Origin: Calditrichia bacterium
GTDB taxonomy: Bacteria > Calditrichota > Calditrichia > RBG-13-44-9 > J075
Reading direction: 5' to 3'
DNA: 64,000 bases
Assembly: GCA_028284445.1 (NCBI GenBank)
Contig: JANQRS010000011.1
Span: forward strand, 440,321-504,320
The stretch's first letter is position 1, and the number at the start of each line of letters is the position of its first letter. Made by a program: the position numbers and the translations under genes. Shown here in pieces: positions 53,231-62,129 of this stretch. The notes below the pieces were generated by a model. It saw nothing but the letters and a program-made list of their open reading frames with translations, did not search any database and was not told the DNA's origin.

Positions 53231-55531
53231 ATGGAACCAGCCACTTTTACATTTTCAGCACTTGCGCTGCTTGCAAAAGAGAGCGGCCTTGCCGGATTCC
53301 TCCAAGACCAGTCACAGAAGGTTATTGAGCGGCTTATTCACAAGAAAATCCAGGACAAGGCAGTTGCAAGCAAGTATCTGCGGAAATTTTTTACGCCTGA
53401 AATCGAAACGGCATTCCAAAACGCATTTGCTGAAATCGCCCCCAGCAACAAGCAAATCCGCCGGAGATTTCTTCTGACATTTTTGACGGACCCAACTACA
53501 AGTGCCGCGATCACCAATATACAAAGTGGCAAGCCGCCGACAACCCGTGAGTTGTACGGTGTGCTTGAGAAACTGCGATTTCCCGAAAAAGACATCCCTG
53601 CGCTGGCAGAGCAGCTTGTAGTGCGCCTGTATAGCGAACTCAGCAAAGTCCCCAACCTCGCGAACCAGGTAACGCTGACCCTACCGGCGAAGCTAGCGCG
53701 TATCGAACAGAAAATTGACGATCTAAAGGACATCGTTGCGCCGGCTGAGAAGGTATCCGATTTCCTGGTGCCGGAGTTGCCAGCCAACTTTGTCGGCCGC
53801 GAGAGCCTACTTGCGGCGCTGAGCGAACGCCTGGTGTCACGTTCAGGTGTTGCCCCGCTCACCAACACACAGACAGTTGGCATTTACGGTATGGCGGGCA
53901 TCGGCAAAACTTATCTAGCGCTGAGATTTGCCCACGAGCAAAACCAGCTAAACCACTTTGACGGAATATACTACCAGTTTTGCGGGGACAACTCGGTGGC
54001 TGTTGTCGCTGAAGAGTTGGCAGAGAAACTCGGCCTGGAGGTATCCGGACTGCCCCCGGACAAGCTTCTACGAGTCCTGAACAACGAGCTGTCGCAGCGA
54101 CGAACGCTGCTCTTGCTTGATGACGTGCGTGATCCGGCAATAAGCGAACTGCTGCCGGGCGGGCGGGCTTCCACAATCATCACGACACGCAGGAAAGATC
54201 TGCCCTTTCTGGCCCAATACGCACCGCTGAACGTAGCGGACTTTACCAAGCTAGAATGTCTGCAACTCTTCCGTAAAATGATGGGTGAGAAATTGGATGG
54301 ACATGAGGAGCAGGCCGCCAGGATTTCTGCAGCATTGGGCCAGCTGCCGATCGCCGTGAGCGTTGCAGCAGGCCTTCTTCGTGATGACGTACGCTGGACA
54401 TTTGACCGCTTATTGGACTTGCTGGAACATAAACAACAGGCAAGAGTCGACGTCCTTGAGCACCGGCAGCGAAATGTTGCGCGCCTGTTCAACACGGCAT
54501 TTGACCGCCTATCTGCCGAGGAAGAAACACTGCTATGCGCCATGGGCGCCTGTGCGGAAGAAGGCTTTCGCTTTGTCCTGGCTGCGGAAGTAGCTGGAAT
54601 GACAGACTCAAAAGGGCTCCCTGAAGAGTCGGCCTATACCGCTTTACAAATCTTGATAGACCGCTCGCTCGTGCGCGAGCTTGACCGAGGAGAACAGCGT
54701 TATTTCTTGCACACACTGATCCGCCAGAGCGTGCGCAAGCGAAGCCAATTTGCGGAACTCCCAGACAAACATTTGAAAATTGTATCTACGCTTTTTGAAA
54801 ATTGGGAGAAAAACTGGCGAATCTGTCTCAATGATCTGGGCGAAGCCCGCGAAGCTTTTCAATATGCTACAGCAAACAAGTTCTCCACCGAAGCAATTTC
54901 GCTGTCTTATCGTGCTTACTTGCTATGCAGTCGCACCGGGCGCCTGCAAGAGGCCCTCGCATTCACCAAAGCTTTTGAGGAGCTCGCCGTTCGCTTCGAG
55001 AACAAAGACAGCCTGCAAGCCAGCTACGGCAATCAGGCCCTCATCCTAAAGGACTGGGGCAGGCTCGAGGAAGCCATGCAGCTGCACAAAAAGCAGGAAG
55101 AGATTTGCATCGAGCTTGGCAACAAAAACAACCTGCAAATAAGCTACGGCAATCAGGCCATCATCCTACAGGCCTGGGGCAGGCTCGAGGAAGCCATGCA
55201 GCTGCACAAAAAGGAGGAAGAGATTTGCATCGAGCTTGGCAACAAAGACAGCCTGCAAAGAAGCTACGGCAATCAGGCCATCATCCTACAGGCCTGGGGC
55301 AGGCTCGAGGAAGCCATGCAGCTGCACAAAAAGAAGGAAGAGGTTTGCATCGAGCTTGGCAGAAAAAGTAGTTTGGGATATTGTTATTGGGGGATGGCTA
55401 GCGTCCATGTAGAAAAAGGAGAAAAAAACAACGCCATCAAATGCGGCAAACAAGCTTTGGCCCTTTTTGCAGAACTAAACATGCCTCAACAAACGGAAGC
55501 ACTGGAAGAATTCTTGAATGGCTTGGACTAG
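53231..55531 (+). CDS. NLR-like STAND protein: helical N-terminus, NB-ARC ATPase, TPR sensor
   Basis: 766 aa. Residues ~1-180 are helical with no recognised effector signature; NB-ARC ~190-500 shows P-loop 'GMAGIGKT' at 220-227, kinase-2 'TLLLLDDVRD' near 295, 'ASTIITTRRKD' near 315 and GxP-type 'ALGQLPIAVSVAAG' near 375, followed by a winged-helix region ('LFNTAFDRLSAEEETLLCAMGA'). Residues ~530-766 are TPR repeats, three of them nearly identical at DNA level. STAND ATPases oligomerise on sensing a ligand and switch on an N-terminal effector; several are phage-defence proteins. The effector here is unassigned. Confidence 0.85.
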   Translation: MEPATFTFSALALLAKESGLAGFLQDQSQKVIERLIHKKIQDKAVASKYLRKFFTPEIETAFQNAFAEIAPSNKQIRRRFLLTFLTDPTTSAAITNIQSGKPPTTRELYGVLEKLRFPEKDIPALAEQLVVRLYSELSKVPNLANQVTLTLPAKLARIEQKIDDLKDIVAPAEKVSDFLVPELPANFVGRESLLAALSERLVSRSGVAPLTNTQTVGIYGMAGIGKTYLALRFAHEQNQLNHFDGIYYQFCGDNSVAVVAEELAEKLGLEVSGLPPDKLLRVLNNELSQRRTLLLLDDVRDPAISELLPGGRASTIITTRRKDLPFLAQYAPLNVADFTKLECLQLFRKMMGEKLDGHEEQAARISAALGQLPIAVSVAAGLLRDDVRWTFDRLLDLLEHKQQARVDVLEHRQRNVARLFNTAFDRLSAEEETLLCAMGACAEEGFRFVLAAEVAGMTDSKGLPEESAYTALQILIDRSLVRELDRGEQRYFLHTLIRQSVRKRSQFAELPDKHLKIVSTLFENWEKNWRICLNDLGEAREAFQYATANKFSTEAISLSYRAYLLCSRTGRLQEALAFTKAFEELAVRFENKDSLQASYGNQALILKDWGRLEEAMQLHKKQEEICIELGNKNNLQISYGNQAIILQAWGRLEEAMQLHKKEEEICIELGNKDSLQRSYGNQAIILQAWGRLEEAMQLHKKKEEVCIELGRKSSLGYCYWGMASVHVEKGEKNNAIKCGKQALALFAELNMPQQTEALEEFLNGLD
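55022..55381 (+). repeat. Three tandem 120-bp repeats inside the STAND gene
   Basis: Units start at 55022, 55142 and 55262, each beginning AGCTACGGCAATCAGG and coding for one 40-residue TPR (residues ~598-717). Units 2 and 3 are identical over about the first 70 bases; unit 3 decays at its end. Such fresh duplication in the sensor part implies recent change in repeat number. Confidence 0.9.
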
Positions 55532-56038
55532 AGAATGTGACGTTTACACCATCCCCCCCCAAATTCATTTCCCTATTTATTCACCCTGACATACTTCTTC
55601 ACCAGCACTTCTTCAAATTTGTGCACGTCCTGCGGGCGCTGCAGCTCACTCAGAGGATTCCCTTCTCGCGCCAGCTTCCTCACCAGATCTCGGTTCCGCC
55701 GAAAGTAAGGCTCAAGACCTTTCTCGTCTTGTGGCCCGCCATTGCGATGATCTACTTCGTCGTGTAACCATCATTAATCCACTTCTCTATCGCCGTGTGT
55801 CGTACCTGCCGAGTCAAAACCCGGCCAGGGCCGTCAGCGTCTACATCTGTCTGCTTCCGCTGCCTCAGCAGAAACATCAAAAGCTACCTGACTAAATGAA
55901 TTCTTGGTTTTGAGCAATAGATGGTGAGAATTAAAGGGCCGTATTTGGCGGCCGGAGGGGCTTATATGAAGGTCAGCAGAGAAGGCGTATCGACTCCCCT
56001 ACCCTGATTGAACAATTCGGGTCGCACTCATTCCTCGC
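55532..56038. other. 507-base stretch holding a decayed recombinase
   Basis: The plus-strand frame running out of the STAND gene here is a shadow. The minus strand contains the recombinase fossil at 55573-55877. The remaining bases to 56038 hold only a weak GGCCG/CGGCC hairpin near 55937 and nothing else recognised. Confidence 0.5.
55573..55877 (-). pseudogene. Decayed C-terminus of a tyrosine recombinase (integrase)
   Basis: Reading the minus strand from 55877, 'RVLTRQVRHTAIEKWIND' matches the recombinase box carrying the catalytic Arg, then after an in-frame stop (TAG, 55752-55754) 'IIAMAGHKTRKVL' matches the box with the catalytic His. A frameshift near 55710-55722 moves the reading to 'EKGLEPYFRRNRDLVRKLA', where the catalytic Tyr would sit, and the frame ends at 55573. 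No N-terminal part survives. It indicates that the accessory region was once an integrated element with its recombinase at this end. Confidence 0.65.
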
Positions 56039-57361
56039 CTAGTCTAATCTCTGATATTGCGAGCGAGCATCGTCATTGAAATGCCATGTCAGATTTTGAT
56101 ATACATTGTTCTGCAAAGTATCAAAGACAATCCAGCCAAAGTCTGCTCGCAGAGCGAACTTGCTCTCTGACACAGGAAGGAGGTATTTCCCGATCGGCCA
56201 TTGATCTGTATACACCCAAAGATGATCATCATTATTGACAATAGTCAGTATCTGCTCTTCTCGCTGATACTTTCCAACGCACTTTGCCAATTCTTTTCCG
56301 GATATAGCGATGCCCATAGGCACATCTTCTTCTTCATACTCTTTTTCCAAAGCAATCGCTGCCAAATCCCGACCCCACTTATTCCATTTTATCGATTCGG
56401 CATTCGTCAGAACAACAACATATAAATCGTCATCAAAATAAGCGGCAATGTAAGACGTGTAACCCGTTGAAAGCCCGGTCTGTTCGAGACCTTTATGTCC
56501 GTACTTATCAAGGCGCCCCCATCCGTATGGATACTCTAATGCAGTAATGTCGAATAGCTGATTATGGTGAACAGCTTTGAGCCAGCGATACAAATCAGAT
56601 GTCGTTGAGTAGAGTGACCCACTTCCTGTAGAGAGTCCATCGTAACGCCAGGGCGCCTTCGCCAGGCCGGTGGGTGGAGGACCAGGTAGGTAGGGTAAAG
56701 CCAGATCATGAACAATCGCATCACTTTGTTCATCGGTGCCCTGTAACGCCAGCGGTTCAAATATGTTTTTTTGCAAGAAGTCAGCATACGACATTCCAGC
56801 TACTTGCTCAACAACGTACGCCAGTAAATTAAATCCGCCGTTGCTATACCGGCCATTGGTCCCGGGCTCAAAAAGCAATGGTTTAGCCCCAATCTGCCGT
56901 GCTAATTCTTTGAGAGAAACAGGTCTTGCATTCCTAACATAATCAGGATTAGAGAGGCCGGATTCGTGTCGCAATAGATGACGTATGGTAATTTTGTCAC
57001 CATATGTGAAGTCTGGAATATGGGCACCCAGCGTATCGCTTATCTCTAAAAGTCCTTTTTCTTGCAGAACTGCAATCGCTGCAGCGGTAAAAGTCTTGGT
57101 CACCGAGGCGACAGGGAACTTGGTTGCCGTTGTATTTGGGACATTTAATTCATAGCTGGCCATACCATACGCTTTATCCAATAAGACAGTGTCGCCTTTA
57201 GCGATCAAGATAGCCCCGCTAAAGTCCCCTCTTTCGAGATAGGGCTTCAGGTACGTATCAGCTTTGGACTCAAGCTCGCTTGCATTCTCCCGTTCGTCGG
57301 TGTTGGCAAATCCAGAATTCTGGAAGCTGAGCAAGAAGCAAATCATAATCAAACGAATCAA
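56039..57361 (-). CDS. Exported serine hydrolase, beta-lactamase class C/EstB-like
   Basis: 440 aa. Signal peptide ~1-20; catalytic SxxK in 'PVASVTKTFTAAAI' near 88, Tyr-x-Asn in 'GRYSNGGFNLLAYV' near 175, and a third-motif-like 'YGHKGLEQTGLSTGY' near 302. The C-terminal ~90 residues form a lipocalin-like extension common in D-aminopeptidase/EstB relatives ('GKYQREEQILTIVNND'). Substrate could be a peptide, ester or peptidoglycan; beta-lactam hydrolysis is not implied. It lies 40 bases downstream of the TPR gene on the same strand. Confidence 0.88.
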   Translation of the reverse strand: MIRLIMICFLLSFQNSGFANTDERENASELESKADTYLKPYLERGDFSGAILIAKGDTVLLDKAYGMASYELNVPNTTATKFPVASVTKTFTAAAIAVLQEKGLLEISDTLGAHIPDFTYGDKITIRHLLRHESGLSNPDYVRNARPVSLKELARQIGAKPLLFEPGTNGRYSNGGFNLLAYVVEQVAGMSYADFLQKNIFEPLALQGTDEQSDAIVHDLALPYLPGPPPTGLAKAPWRYDGLSTGSGSLYSTTSDLYRWLKAVHHNQLFDITALEYPYGWGRLDKYGHKGLEQTGLSTGYTSYIAAYFDDDLYVVVLTNAESIKWNKWGRDLAAIALEKEYEEEDVPMGIAISGKELAKCVGKYQREEQILTIVNNDDHLWVYTDQWPIGKYLLPVSESKFALRADFGWIVFDTLQNNVYQNLTWHFNDDARSQYQRLD

Positions 57362-57401
57362 AGTTATACCCTTTCCGGATATTTGTCATCTTCACACATC
57401 A

Positions 57402-58409
57402 TCAATTCAATTTCTCCAGTTTGTTGCGAGCCAGGGAAACTTCCTCCTGGCTACCCACTTTTTGCGCTACCTGAAGCGCATCTTCATAGTGTGATCTCGC
57501 CAAAGTCAATTTGCCTACTTTCTGAAGCAGTTCACCAAGTTTAATTCGAGAGTTAAATTGATAACGATGAAATCCAACCCTATCCGCGGCCTTCATCGAT
57601 TTCTCGTACATGTCGATCGCTGGCTCGATCTTCCCTAAGTCCTCCATCACATCTCCAACCGAGAAATAGGAAGCGGGAAGGAATGGTCGGAAACCCATCT
57701 GCAATCTTGTTTCCAGCGAAGCTTGATACAGATTCAAGGCTTTATCTAACTCGTTGGCGGCTTCGCGATAAATTGCCGCCAAATGCCGCTGGTTGTAAGC
57801 AAGGGCTATTGGATCTCGCGCCTGGTGAGAAAAGGCGATCTCGGCTTCAAACTCCGGGATCAGATCAAGCATTCCTTCCATATCCTTATTGGCTCTTTGC
57901 CTGGTGAAGCGGAGCATGATTTCAAGAGCACGGGCGAGTGCTTGACCCGCCAGATCCCTGGCTTCAATATACAAGAGATTAGCTTCTCGAAATTGCACGA
58001 TGGATGTGTCTCTATAAGCTGGCGAAATATGAGTATTAAAGAGGTGGGCGTAGCCCAGAGCCAACGTAAAGTTGGCTCTAACACGTGCGTGATGCACATC
58101 GGAAAGCACTTTCCTATGGGGACGCAAGATCGCCAAGGCATTCTCGTATTTTGTTCGATCCCGAGACATGATGCCTTGGAAAACCCCAATCTTAGAAGAC
58201 TGCGAAGCGATTAACAGACGGATAGCAGGCTGCATTTTTTTTGTCGTTATCATCGCGACTGAATCCAATATCGCCTGGGCTTTTTCGAAACGTCCGTCGA
58301 TAAATAGCTGCTCTGATCGATCCAGATCTGGCTGGACCTGCTGACTGATCACCGGCAACGCCGTAATTAACAAGGAGCCCCACAAGATCCAGACAACTCG
58401 TTGCAACAT
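57402..58409 (-). CDS. Exported TPR protein
   Basis: 335 aa from the ATG at 58409, which has GAGG 6 bases upstream; ATG at 58421 is an alternative. Signal peptide ~1-24 ('LLITALPVISQQ'). TPR helices over ~30-330, the clearest being 'KALNLYQASLETRLQMGFRPFLPASYFSVGDVMEDLGKIEPAIDMYEKSM' split into two units and 'IKLGELLQKVGKLTLARSHYEDALQVAQ'. Likely periplasmic scaffold. It follows the FecR-like and CARDB-like genes on the same strand, though 215 bases after the latter. Confidence 0.75.
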   Translation of the reverse strand: MLQRVVWILWGSLLITALPVISQQVQPDLDRSEQLFIDGRFEKAQAILDSVAMITTKKMQPAIRLLIASQSSKIGVFQGIMSRDRTKYENALAILRPHRKVLSDVHHARVRANFTLALGYAHLFNTHISPAYRDTSIVQFREANLLYIEARDLAGQALARALEIMLRFTRQRANKDMEGMLDLIPEFEAEIAFSHQARDPIALAYNQRHLAAIYREAANELDKALNLYQASLETRLQMGFRPFLPASYFSVGDVMEDLGKIEPAIDMYEKSMKAADRVGFHRYQFNSRIKLGELLQKVGKLTLARSHYEDALQVAQKVGSQEEVSLARNKLEKLN

Positions 58410-58624
58410 AAAAAGCCTCATAATCAGAGTGTATTGAATGTATATACGCAACAAACGCAACCAACTCATCCAAGAGCTTCAGAATATTTGCAGAGTCGGG
58501 AGAAAGTTAATAAAAATGTAAACAAAGAAAAGGAATATTTAGGCGAGTTTCTCTATCGGGAATTATCGCGCACAACCAGGCGCTTTTAATAGCGGTGTCA
58601 AGCTAATGGTGGATGGCCGGAACC

Positions 58625-59635
58625 TTATCCTAAACATATGCCAATTACCACATTGTTGCCTTCGTTAGCTTCAGAAATATCGTTCATGACATCGACCGTA
58701 ATCAAAAATTCACAATCAGAGTCGTAGCAATTGGGCGGAATTCGAACCAATAACTCGACGAACTCGTCGGGAGCCAAGGCAGGCGTCGGCAGCGCAACAA
58801 CTCCGAAACTAAAAAAGTCAACTTCTGTTACAGAGGGCTGTGAAGCTGCCAGGCCCCGATTTCGAATAGTTACCACCAGGCTGTCATCACGACGGACACA
58901 GATTAGGCCGGATGCATCCGGCACCGGAAGCAAATCGGCAACTAACCGGAGCTCCACAACGGCGTCTGCCGTGCCGACATCTGATTCAATTGGTAAATTG
59001 AAAACACCTGGAATAAAGTTACTGTTGGCATCTTCATCCGGGTCAATTATCAGCAGGTCTTGCTGCCCGGCTCTAATTTCTCCGGACGTTTTCGAAAACA
59101 TCACCGTGAATTCGGGCGGAAATGGTGACACCGTTCCTATCGACCAGTCGATGCTTTGGCTTCCCTTGTTCTCCAGGATAAGCGTATCCGGCATTTCTTG
59201 ATTCAACAGCAATGATGGCGGCGTAATACAAAGTATGCCGCTAAGGGGCTGCAATTCTATTGTAACGTCAAACCCATTCTCGCTTAGATTAACAGTGCGG
59301 TTTCCAGCATACAGAGTTGTTCCATTATTGCTGTATATCTCGGAAGTAAATTCGGTTTGTCCGGCAACCACCTCAACATCAATAACCAGCAAGTTATCTT
59401 GTGGGTCCAGTCTCATTGAAATGGTTTGTTGTTCACCGTCGGATTGCTCAATCTGCAGCATAAATGAATCGATAACAGAGGCGCTTTGCTGCGGAGACCC
59501 AGCCAAACTGCGCAAATCAAATTTCAATGCGCTCCTCAATAGTATATCAGATTCACCAAGCGGCTGCTGTTGACACGCCGCCATGCTGATGACAATCACA
59601 AAAATTGTAAAAATGGACCAGTAACCTTTATTCAC
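58625..59635 (-). CDS. Lipoprotein with CARDB-like C-terminal domain
   Basis: 336 aa. Lipoprotein signal 'VIVISMAAC|QQQ' with Cys near 21. Residues ~35-135 are a beta-sandwich ('FMLQIEQSDGEQQTISMRLDPQDNLLVIDVEVVAG'), ~140-215 a second Ig-like domain ('PPSLLLNQEMPDTLILENKGSQSIDWSI'), and ~240-336 a CARDB-like domain ('DDSLVVTIRNRGLAASQPSVTEVDFF', 'NDISEANEGNNVVIGICLG'). Four cysteines near the end may pair. Probably surface or outer-membrane exposed. It starts 24 bases after the FecR-like gene, hence one transcription unit. Confidence 0.75.
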   Translation of the reverse strand: MNKGYWSIFTIFVIVISMAACQQQPLGESDILLRSALKFDLRSLAGSPQQSASVIDSFMLQIEQSDGEQQTISMRLDPQDNLLVIDVEVVAGQTEFTSEIYSNNGTTLYAGNRTVNLSENGFDVTIELQPLSGILCITPPSLLLNQEMPDTLILENKGSQSIDWSIGTVSPFPPEFTVMFSKTSGEIRAGQQDLLIIDPDEDANSNFIPGVFNLPIESDVGTADAVVELRLVADLLPVPDASGLICVRRDDSLVVTIRNRGLAASQPSVTEVDFFSFGVVALPTPALAPDEFVELLVRIPPNCYDSDCEFLITVDVMNDISEANEGNNVVIGICLG

Positions 59636-59659
59636 AATTTCCTCCCAATGCTACACCAC

Positions 59660-60493
59660 TCACGGTATCCCGACAGTGACTGTGCCGCTAATAAAGTTGT
59701 CGTCATTACCAGAAACTGCAATCAAAATACCGCCGCCGATTACAGCGGCAGTTGCCGGGACATAAAATCTCGGCTTCTTCCAAAAAGACCTGGGACGATG
59801 CCAGAGGGTTTTGATATTGTACTCGGTAAAGCGATTTAGCTGTTCAACACGAGCGGCTCCCGGGCGAAGTACTTGCGGCGCCTGACCAGTCACGAGCTTT
59901 GCTATTTGTCCCGGATAAATAGTCGTGCCAGGATGTCGAGGAAACTTAATTACCCCTTCGCGCAGAAACATATAGCCCTGGCGGCCATTATCCCCAACCA
60001 CAAATACCACTCTGGTGCCGATGAATAAGACGGGTATTTCAGCGGCAATCACCTGCAATTTGCCATGTAGCCAATTAACCACCATGGTCCCCTTGACGAG
60101 TAAGAGCTCCACGCCCTCTATCTGGTCGATGTTTTCATTTATCTCGTAAATGGCTTCCGTTTGTGAGCTATCCGGTCCGATGGGGCTGACTACAACATCC
60201 CCTTTTTGATTTCGGCTATTTAGCTGTACCCAGGCGTATGTTTGTTGCAAAACGCGGACTCTGGTCCCGGCACCAACCAGTGATCCCTCCTGCGCGTCCC
60301 ACCACCTGCCGGCACTGCCGCGCTGCACTTGCACCCGTTCTGTAGAGCCATGGATATTAGAGTGCGGTTGTTTAGAGGTATCTTTAATCTCTTTAATTTT
60401 CCCGGCGTTGTCTTGCGCGTTCAAGCCTGTGCTCAGAACAAGAACAAGTGGTATTCCCGAAAGGATTTTTACAATGTATGCTAAGCGATTCAT
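59660..60493 (-). CDS. FecR-like exported protein
   Basis: 277 aa from the ATG at 60493, placed behind GGAGAGGAG. N-terminal hydrophobic stretch ~6-27 (signal peptide or anchor). Residues ~50-200 resemble the FecR/DUF4115-like beta domain found in exported sensors: 'GSLVGAGTRVRVLQQTYAWVQL', 'VELLLVKGTMVVNWLHGKLQVIAAEIPVLFIGTRVVFVVGDNGRQGYMFLREGVIKF'. A second hydrophobic stretch ~255-272 lies near the C-terminus. No sigma factor of the FecI type is next to it. It sits 73 bases after the membrane-protein gene. Confidence 0.72.
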   Translation of the reverse strand: MNRLAYIVKILSGIPLVLVLSTGLNAQDNAGKIKEIKDTSKQPHSNIHGSTERVQVQRGSAGRWWDAQEGSLVGAGTRVRVLQQTYAWVQLNSRNQKGDVVVSPIGPDSSQTEAIYEINENIDQIEGVELLLVKGTMVVNWLHGKLQVIAAEIPVLFIGTRVVFVVGDNGRQGYMFLREGVIKFPRHPGTTIYPGQIAKLVTGQAPQVLRPGAARVEQLNRFTEYNIKTLWHRPRSFWKKPRFYVPATAAVIGGGILIAVSGNDDNFISGTVTVGIP

Positions 60494-60566
60494 CTCCTCT
60501 CCAATCCCTCTATATAAAACAGTCTTATGCCCCGATACTTTCATTCAATACCTGCGTGGATCAAAT

Positions 60567-61565
60567 TCAGCCGGAGTCTCGCCGTATCAGACTAAACACG
60601 TCCTCCATTTGCCGGTATTCCAGGCTGATCAAATCAGATCTTTTGATCAGCCAGATTCGTTTTTCCCGCGGAGAATAGAGATAGACATCTCCCTGTTGGC
60701 GACTCAGCAAAACCAACCGACTTTCGGTTGGGACGTCCAAAGTTTCCTTTTTCGCTTCTTCAAAGACGACCTTTACGACCGGAAAGTGGTTGGGCAAAAG
60801 CAAAATGCCGAAGTTGATCGGTATCAATATCAGCTGAGTGCAGAACAAAACCAGGGTCACCACGATTCCGAACTGCTCCGAGGCACCAGGGTTCTCATCT
60901 TTACTCCGTCGTGCTAGTTTCAGAAATCCCCAGATTAGAAATCCGGTAGCAACAGCAACCAGTAGGAGCAAGGAAATATATTCGACAAGCCCGGTTTCAT
61001 TTCCGGCAAGAATTGCCCCGCGCAAGTCGTGCTGACTCTGCATACCGACAATATCAGTTTCCTGAAGTGCCGTCGTACGCGACGTATCGAACAGTAGATT
61101 GTCAATTTGAACAGCAATAAACAACTGATAAATGGCCATGAACTGACCCATGACAAGGAGGGTGATCAAGGGAAGGCGCCACATAAAAAGTAGCTGCTGT
61201 AGGCCTTTCAAAATTTTTTGATTGAACGTTTTTACTCGATCAAATCGACCGAGCACCCACCACAAGACGCTCAAGACAACCAAAATTACTGCCACAAGGA
61301 GCACCCAAGAACTTGTTAATGCGCTGAGCAAGTTCAAGACAGCGCCATAAACAAGAATGAAGGGTAAGTATCCAAACAATTTCGCACCGGTGTAGAGATA
61401 TTGATTTAAATCCACCGGAATATCGACGAATCCCAGCATGACCAAACGGCTTCGCTCGGCCAGAAAGCCAACAGCCGTAAACACAGCGCTGATACCGGTT
61501 AATGATGATGCCAGGATCCCAAAGAACTTTATGACCGGACCAAACATTTTCTCTGTGGCACTCAT
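60567..61565 (-). CDS. Multi-pass membrane protein of unknown function
   Basis: 332 aa from the ATG at 61565 with GGAG 7 bases upstream. About six membrane helices: ~17-40, 62-80, 85-108, 125-150, 190-212, 225-255, and a C-terminal soluble part ~270-332 ('LVLLSRQQGDVYLYSPREKRIWLIKRSDLISLEYRQMED'). Between the 4th and 5th helices is a ~40-residue loop. No transporter signature recognised. It leads the minus-strand cluster with FecR-like, CARDB-like and TPR genes, which suggests it is their membrane partner. Confidence 0.7.
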   Translation of the reverse strand: MSATEKMFGPVIKFFGILASSLTGISAVFTAVGFLAERSRLVMLGFVDIPVDLNQYLYTGAKLFGYLPFILVYGAVLNLLSALTSSWVLLVAVILVVLSVLWWVLGRFDRVKTFNQKILKGLQQLLFMWRLPLITLLVMGQFMAIYQLFIAVQIDNLLFDTSRTTALQETDIVGMQSQHDLRGAILAGNETGLVEYISLLLLVAVATGFLIWGFLKLARRSKDENPGASEQFGIVVTLVLFCTQLILIPINFGILLLPNHFPVVKVVFEEAKKETLDVPTESRLVLLSRQQGDVYLYSPREKRIWLIKRSDLISLEYRQMEDVFSLIRRDSG

Positions 61566-61755
61566 TCCCAACTCCCCTATCCTCACAATCAAGAAGTGAC
61601 ATTCTTCTATCTACACAGAGGGCCACCTTTTCAAGATCTCTTATATCTGGGTACAATTTTCCCCGCAGCTTCCCCCTATCTTTCTATATCTCCTGTTGCT
61701 CTTAAAATTGCCCTTCTCTATTTTTCGAGGTATCATTATTTAGGATTCTACAGCC

Positions 61756-62112
61756 ATGAACCTTTTATATTGGATATCAACCGGCCTGATTTCCGGATTT
61801 CTTTTCCTCAGTTCCTACACCTATTTATTTAGCGACACCACGATAAAGGGCGTGAGAGAATTGGGATTTCCGGATTTCTTTCGGTGGGAATTGGCAGCAC
61901 TAAAACTACTCGCAGGGATAATTTTGTTGGTTCCCAATATGCATGCGATCGCAAAACAATGGGCTTATGCCGGCACTTTCTTCTTTTTGCTTACGGCGTT
62001 GGTCGCCCATGTTGCGCATAAGGACTCAATTTGGATCACGGTACTTCTGCTTGTATTGATGTCGATCTTGTTTGTTTCTCATCAAGCTTTACCAGGCATA
62101 ACAAATAAATAG
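61756..62112 (+). CDS. DoxX-like family membrane protein
   Basis: 118 aa, four membrane helices. 'GVRELGFPDFFRWELAALKLLAGIILLVP' matches the DoxX_2-type signature (Gly-x-x-x-Leu-Gly-x-Pro...Phe, then a lysine in helix 2), and 'QWAYAGTFFFLLTALVAHVAHKDS' the third helix with its His/Ser end. These proteins are small and of unknown function, some linked to redox enzymes. Start AGCCATG follows no strong ribosome binding site. Confidence 0.82.
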   Translation: MNLLYWISTGLISGFLFLSSYTYLFSDTTIKGVRELGFPDFFRWELAALKLLAGIILLVPNMHAIAKQWAYAGTFFFLLTALVAHVAHKDSIWITVLLLVLMSILFVSHQALPGITNK

Positions 62113-62129
62113 ACACGCAATGAGTAGTT

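Noticed and set aside
55441..55767. 108-codon plus-strand frame at the end of the STAND gene
   Set aside because: It overlaps the real STAND frame and then the decayed integrase on the other strand; no ribosome binding site and no domain.
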